Of a stretch of 64,000 nt of DNA, positions 61,630-64,000 are shown piece after piece (the stretch's first letter is position 1; every line of letters starts with the position of its first letter). Source of the DNA: Torymus aiolomorphi (taxonomy: Eukaryota > Arthropoda > Insecta > Hymenoptera > Torymidae); contig CM070874.1 of NCBI GenBank assembly GCA_036365515.1, positions 38,800,083 to 38,864,082 on the forward strand, in the 5' to 3' direction. The position numbers were made by a program, and so were the translations under genes. The notes beneath the pieces are model-generated. The model saw only the letters and a list, made by a program, of their open reading frames with translations, was not told the origin of the DNA and made no database searches.

Positions 61630-62316
61630 ATGTTTGAATCGTTTACTCTTAGTTTGTCAGGGACTTCGTCAGTTCTAGCAGCTGATTATTTCCCTCCGAT
61701 TGAACTTGATCCCAAAAGAAAATATGTATTGGGATTAGTTGAACTGCTAACTTTTAATTCTATACCAAATATTGATATGAACTGCAATAAATTTTATGTT
61801 GGTCAAGAGATAGTGGAGTTACCTACTCGTAGTTATGAAATAGATGATATTGAAAAAACGTTACAAAAAACTCTCGAACGCACAGGAATAATAATTAGTA
61901 TTAAGCCTAATAATAATACATTACGGAGTATTATTACTTGTAATCGTAAAATTGATTTTCAAGAGAATGATTCTATTGGTCAATTATTAGGATTTATAAA
62001 ACGCCTTCTTGAATCTAATATAAGTCATGTGTCCGACATGCCAGTTACCATTCTTAAAGTGAACGCAGTACGTGTCGAATATAATATAACAACTGGTGCA
62101 TATATTAATCAAAATAAGGTTCATACTATACACGAGTTTTTTCCGGCAGTGCCACCAGGATTTAAGATTATTGAAGTTCCAAAGCAAATAATATATTTAT
62201 CGATCACTGTAAAAATTATCGACCATTTATAATTACGCATTGTTGATCAAAACGGTGACTTAGTAAATCTTCGAGGTGAAGTTATTACGATTCGCTTACA
62301 TATCAAAACAGTTTGA
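61630..62316 (+). pseudogene. Minor capsid (penton) protein, one in-frame stop
   Basis: Opens at ATG 61630 (MFESFTLSLSGTSSVLAADY) and has the beta-rich pattern of a single jelly roll (KYVLGLVELLTFNSIPNI, RIDFQENDSIGQLLGF-like stretch near residue 115). A TAA at 62230 ends the 200-codon frame. The same frame then continues for 28 codons (IVDQNGDLVNLRGEVITIRL) to a TGA at 62314, with the kind of final strand expected for the family. The loss of the last strand would likely disturb folding. It lies between protease and major capsid genes, as is usual in Polintons. Confidence 0.82.
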
Positions 62317-62318
62317 TA

Positions 62319-62512
62319 ATGGGAATAGTTTACAACTCTAAGATTGGAAAAGGTTATATTAATACTCCAGTATGTCAGCAAGCGATCAGTCGACAACAAG
62401 TAACGAAACAGTTAACACGTCAAAACATTCAGTTTCTAAAAAGTCTAGGCTTAAAAATTATAAATCAAAAGAACAACGTAAACGTAGAAAAAAATACAGC
62501 CAAAAAAATTAA
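62319..62512 (+). CDS. Small overlapping ORFs before the major capsid gene
   Basis: Two short frames overlap here. Frame one opens at ATG 62319 (MGIVYNSKIGKGYINTP) and drifts into Lys/Asn-rich sequence up to 62579. Frame two opens at ATG 62372 and gives 46 residues: a Ser/Thr-rich start (MSASDQSTTSNETVNTS) then a basic tail (KEQRKRRKKYSQKN) to a stop at 62510. The second looks more like a designed protein (basic, nuclear-type tail). Either could be a minor core protein; I do not recognise a family. Confidence 0.4.
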
Positions 62513-62562
62513 AAAAGTAACTTATATATTTATCTGCTCCTGTCATTTGAAACCAGAAGAAA

Positions 62563-63756
62563 ATGGAGGAAGTCCTTAGTGTACAGTCACCAGTAATTTT
62601 TGATGAGGCAATTTCACACTATGAGCTTCATGCTCATCAACCATATACCTCATCATCTTTCAATAATAGTGATGAAATTTGTATATCTATTCAGCATCAA
62701 GATTTATGCTTATTACCATCAAAAAGTACCTTACATATATTTGGTAAATTAACAAAAAATGATGGTACTCCGCTGACAAATACTGCATTTGTAAATAATG
62801 CTATATGTCACTTATTTGAAGAAATACGTTATGATATCAATGGAGTAGAAATTGATAGATGTAAAAATATTGGATTGACTTCTATGTTAAAAGGTTATGT
62901 TTCTTTTTCACCAAACCAAAGCAAATATCTTGAAAACGCAGGATGGATAGGTGTAACAGAAATAGGAAGAATTACTGATAATAGTAGAAATTTTGATGTC
63001 TCTATACCTTTGTCCATGATTTTTGGATTTACTGAAGATTATCATAAAATAATTGTAAATGTTAAACATGAACTTATACTGACAAGATCAAGAAATGATT
63101 ATAATGCTGTTATACAAAGTTCTACTCAAGCTGATGCTGTGAATTATGAAAATTTTAAAATTCAACTTACTCGAGTAAAATGGCTTATGCCTTACGTTAT
63201 GTTATCAGACAAACGTAAAATACAGCTTTTTAATTTTATACAAAAAGATATACCTATTGCTATGAGTTATCGTTCATGGGAATTATACGAATATCCTGTT
63301 CCTCCAACAACTGTAAAACAAATATGGACTGTTAAAACGTCTAACCAATTAGAAAATTCACGCTTTGTAATTTTAGCTTTCCAAACGAAACGAAGAGGTG
63401 AGAAAAATGTAAACAATAGTCATTTTGATCACTGTAATATCAGTAATGTCAAACTTTTTTTGAATTCTCGGTACTATCCTTATGCTAATCTCAATTTAGA
63501 TGTTACACATAATCAATATGCGCTTTTATATGATATGTATGCACATTTTCAAAGCGAATATTATAACAACAATGAAATAGATACTTTGCTGAGTAAATCA
63601 GAATTTATAAATTATACACCATTTATTGTCATCGATTGTTCTAAACAGAATGAATCTCTAAAACAAGCTGCTGTGGATGTCCGTCTTGAATTTGAAACCA
63701 AAGAAAATATTTCTGCAGATACCACTGCTTATTGTTTAATTTTACATATAATATAA
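62563..63756 (+). CDS. Polinton major capsid protein (double jelly roll), intact
   Basis: Forms the hexon-like capsid shell. Intact 397-codon frame from ATG 62563 to TAA 63754. Family-like motifs include the N-terminus PVIFDEAISHYELHAHQPY, the strand DEICISIQHQDLCLLPSKST, YDINGVEIDR near residue 105, SIPLSMIFGF near residue 150, LTRVKWLMPYVMLSD near residue 215, and the second jelly roll with FVILAFQTKRRG and the segment SNVKLFLNSRYYPY. The length is at the lower end for the family. It overlaps the end of one of the small upstream ORFs by 17 bp. This is the best-preserved gene of the element together with the 310-residue conserved protein. Confidence 0.92.
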   Translation: MEEVLSVQSPVIFDEAISHYELHAHQPYTSSSFNNSDEICISIQHQDLCLLPSKSTLHIFGKLTKNDGTPLTNTAFVNNAICHLFEEIRYDINGVEIDRCKNIGLTSMLKGYVSFSPNQSKYLENAGWIGVTEIGRITDNSRNFDVSIPLSMIFGFTEDYHKIIVNVKHELILTRSRNDYNAVIQSSTQADAVNYENFKIQLTRVKWLMPYVMLSDKRKIQLFNFIQKDIPIAMSYRSWELYEYPVPPTTVKQIWTVKTSNQLENSRFVILAFQTKRRGEKNVNNSHFDHCNISNVKLFLNSRYYPYANLNLDVTHNQYALLYDMYAHFQSEYYNNNEIDTLLSKSEFINYTPFIVIDCSKQNESLKQAAVDVRLEFETKENISADTTAYCLILHII

Positions 63757-64000
63757 TTTTAAATATAATCCTGTTATTGGTGATGTTAAAAAACTTGTAT
63801 AAAAATTTATATGTATCATTTGTTTGTAAATTATGAAAAATAAATAAATTATAAAAAAATGAATTATCTTTTTATTACCTATCTTTTTATCCCCTCCTTT
63901 TTCATAAGTTTTAAGAAATAAGTTGTATTTATAAATCACATAAATTCTAAAATTACCTCAGTCTAATTGAAACAATCAACAAAATGGGTCAGTCAAATAG
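63757..64000. other. 3' flank of the capsid gene; element continues past the window
   Basis: AT-rich with AATAAA at 63839. No terminal inverted repeat can be recognised before the window ends, so the right end of the Polinton is unresolved. Confidence 0.5.

Larger units (their letters stand above)
45553..64000. mobile_element. Polinton/Maverick (adintovirus-type) relic, right end beyond window
   Basis: The gene set is protein-primed PolB, integrase, fibre-like protein, conserved hypothetical, FtsK/HerA-type ATPase, phospholipase A2 plus pX, adenain-like protease, minor and major capsid proteins. This set is diagnostic of Polintons; the phospholipase domain and pX-like part are known from adintoviruses. 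PolB and the capsid block point right; integrase through ATPase point left. Removing the two later transposons (7.66 kb) leaves about 10.8 kb of element inside the window. Integrase, ATPase, PolB, phospholipase/pX and the minor capsid protein are broken by stops, frameshifts or insertions, so the copy is not autonomous. Confidence 0.93.

Overview
The window looks like repeat-rich, AT-rich arthropod (most likely insect) nuclear DNA. Genes have short introns with GT..AG borders and one promoter has an arthropod-type TATA plus TCAGT initiator. Most of the sequence is mobile DNA in several nested layers. Nothing here looks like a long conserved housekeeping gene. No searches were run: family names come from motifs read by eye, and junctions come from comparing the two ends of each insertion.

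Region 1 (1-18.5 kb). A field of large foldback (palindromic) elements surrounds a decayed two-gene DNA transposon. The transposon has an eroded multi-exon gene (about 5.8-9.1 kb) followed by a transposase with tnp2/CACTA-like motifs. The transposase is cut at 9.75 kb and resumes at 16.3 kb. The 6.5 kb between is an insertion that includes foldback copy B, and a second, small palindrome sits in the resumed part at 16.46-16.94 kb. Foldback copy A lies at 3.3-4.5 kb.

Region 2 (18.7-40 kb). A 92-bp satellite with a six-monomer higher-order repeat is followed by a 1.47-kb palindrome and foldback copy C (22.6-25.1 kb). A small five-exon gene with all phase-1 introns lies at 25.76-26.67 kb. Then come small inverted-repeat elements, a ~152-bp tandem array (30.9-33.5 kb), a ~541-bp array invaded by an inverted-repeat element with a TTA target duplication, nested GC-rich inverted repeats (36.0-38.0 kb) and two ~180-bp arrays.

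Region 3 (40.5-45 kb). Two small minus-strand ORFs and a spliced plus-strand gene with a recognisable promoter. These may belong to another mobile element or to the left part of the next one.

Region 4 (45.5-64 kb, open at the right). A Polinton/Maverick of the adintovirus type: protein-primed DNA polymerase B, retroviral-type integrase, a fibre-like small protein, a conserved hypothetical, a packaging ATPase, a phospholipase A2/pX-like protein, an adenain-like protease, a minor capsid protein and a major capsid protein. Several genes carry stops or frameshifts. The phospholipase/pX gene is split by two later insertions. One is a 3.1-kb TTAA-specific Kolobok/Mutator-like transposon. The other is a 4.5-kb DDE transposon with 3-bp duplications, which itself holds a 561-bp inverted-repeat element. 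The integrated virus-like element is therefore an inactivated relic, although its major capsid gene is still open.

The most interesting signal is a group of three elements (33.8, 56.3 and 60.1 kb). They share a motif close to TATGAGACAC about 70 bp inside their ends and fit a T-N-A target duplication (TTA, TCA, TGA). The second is the modular foldback family, whose copies carry inverted or exchanged central loops.
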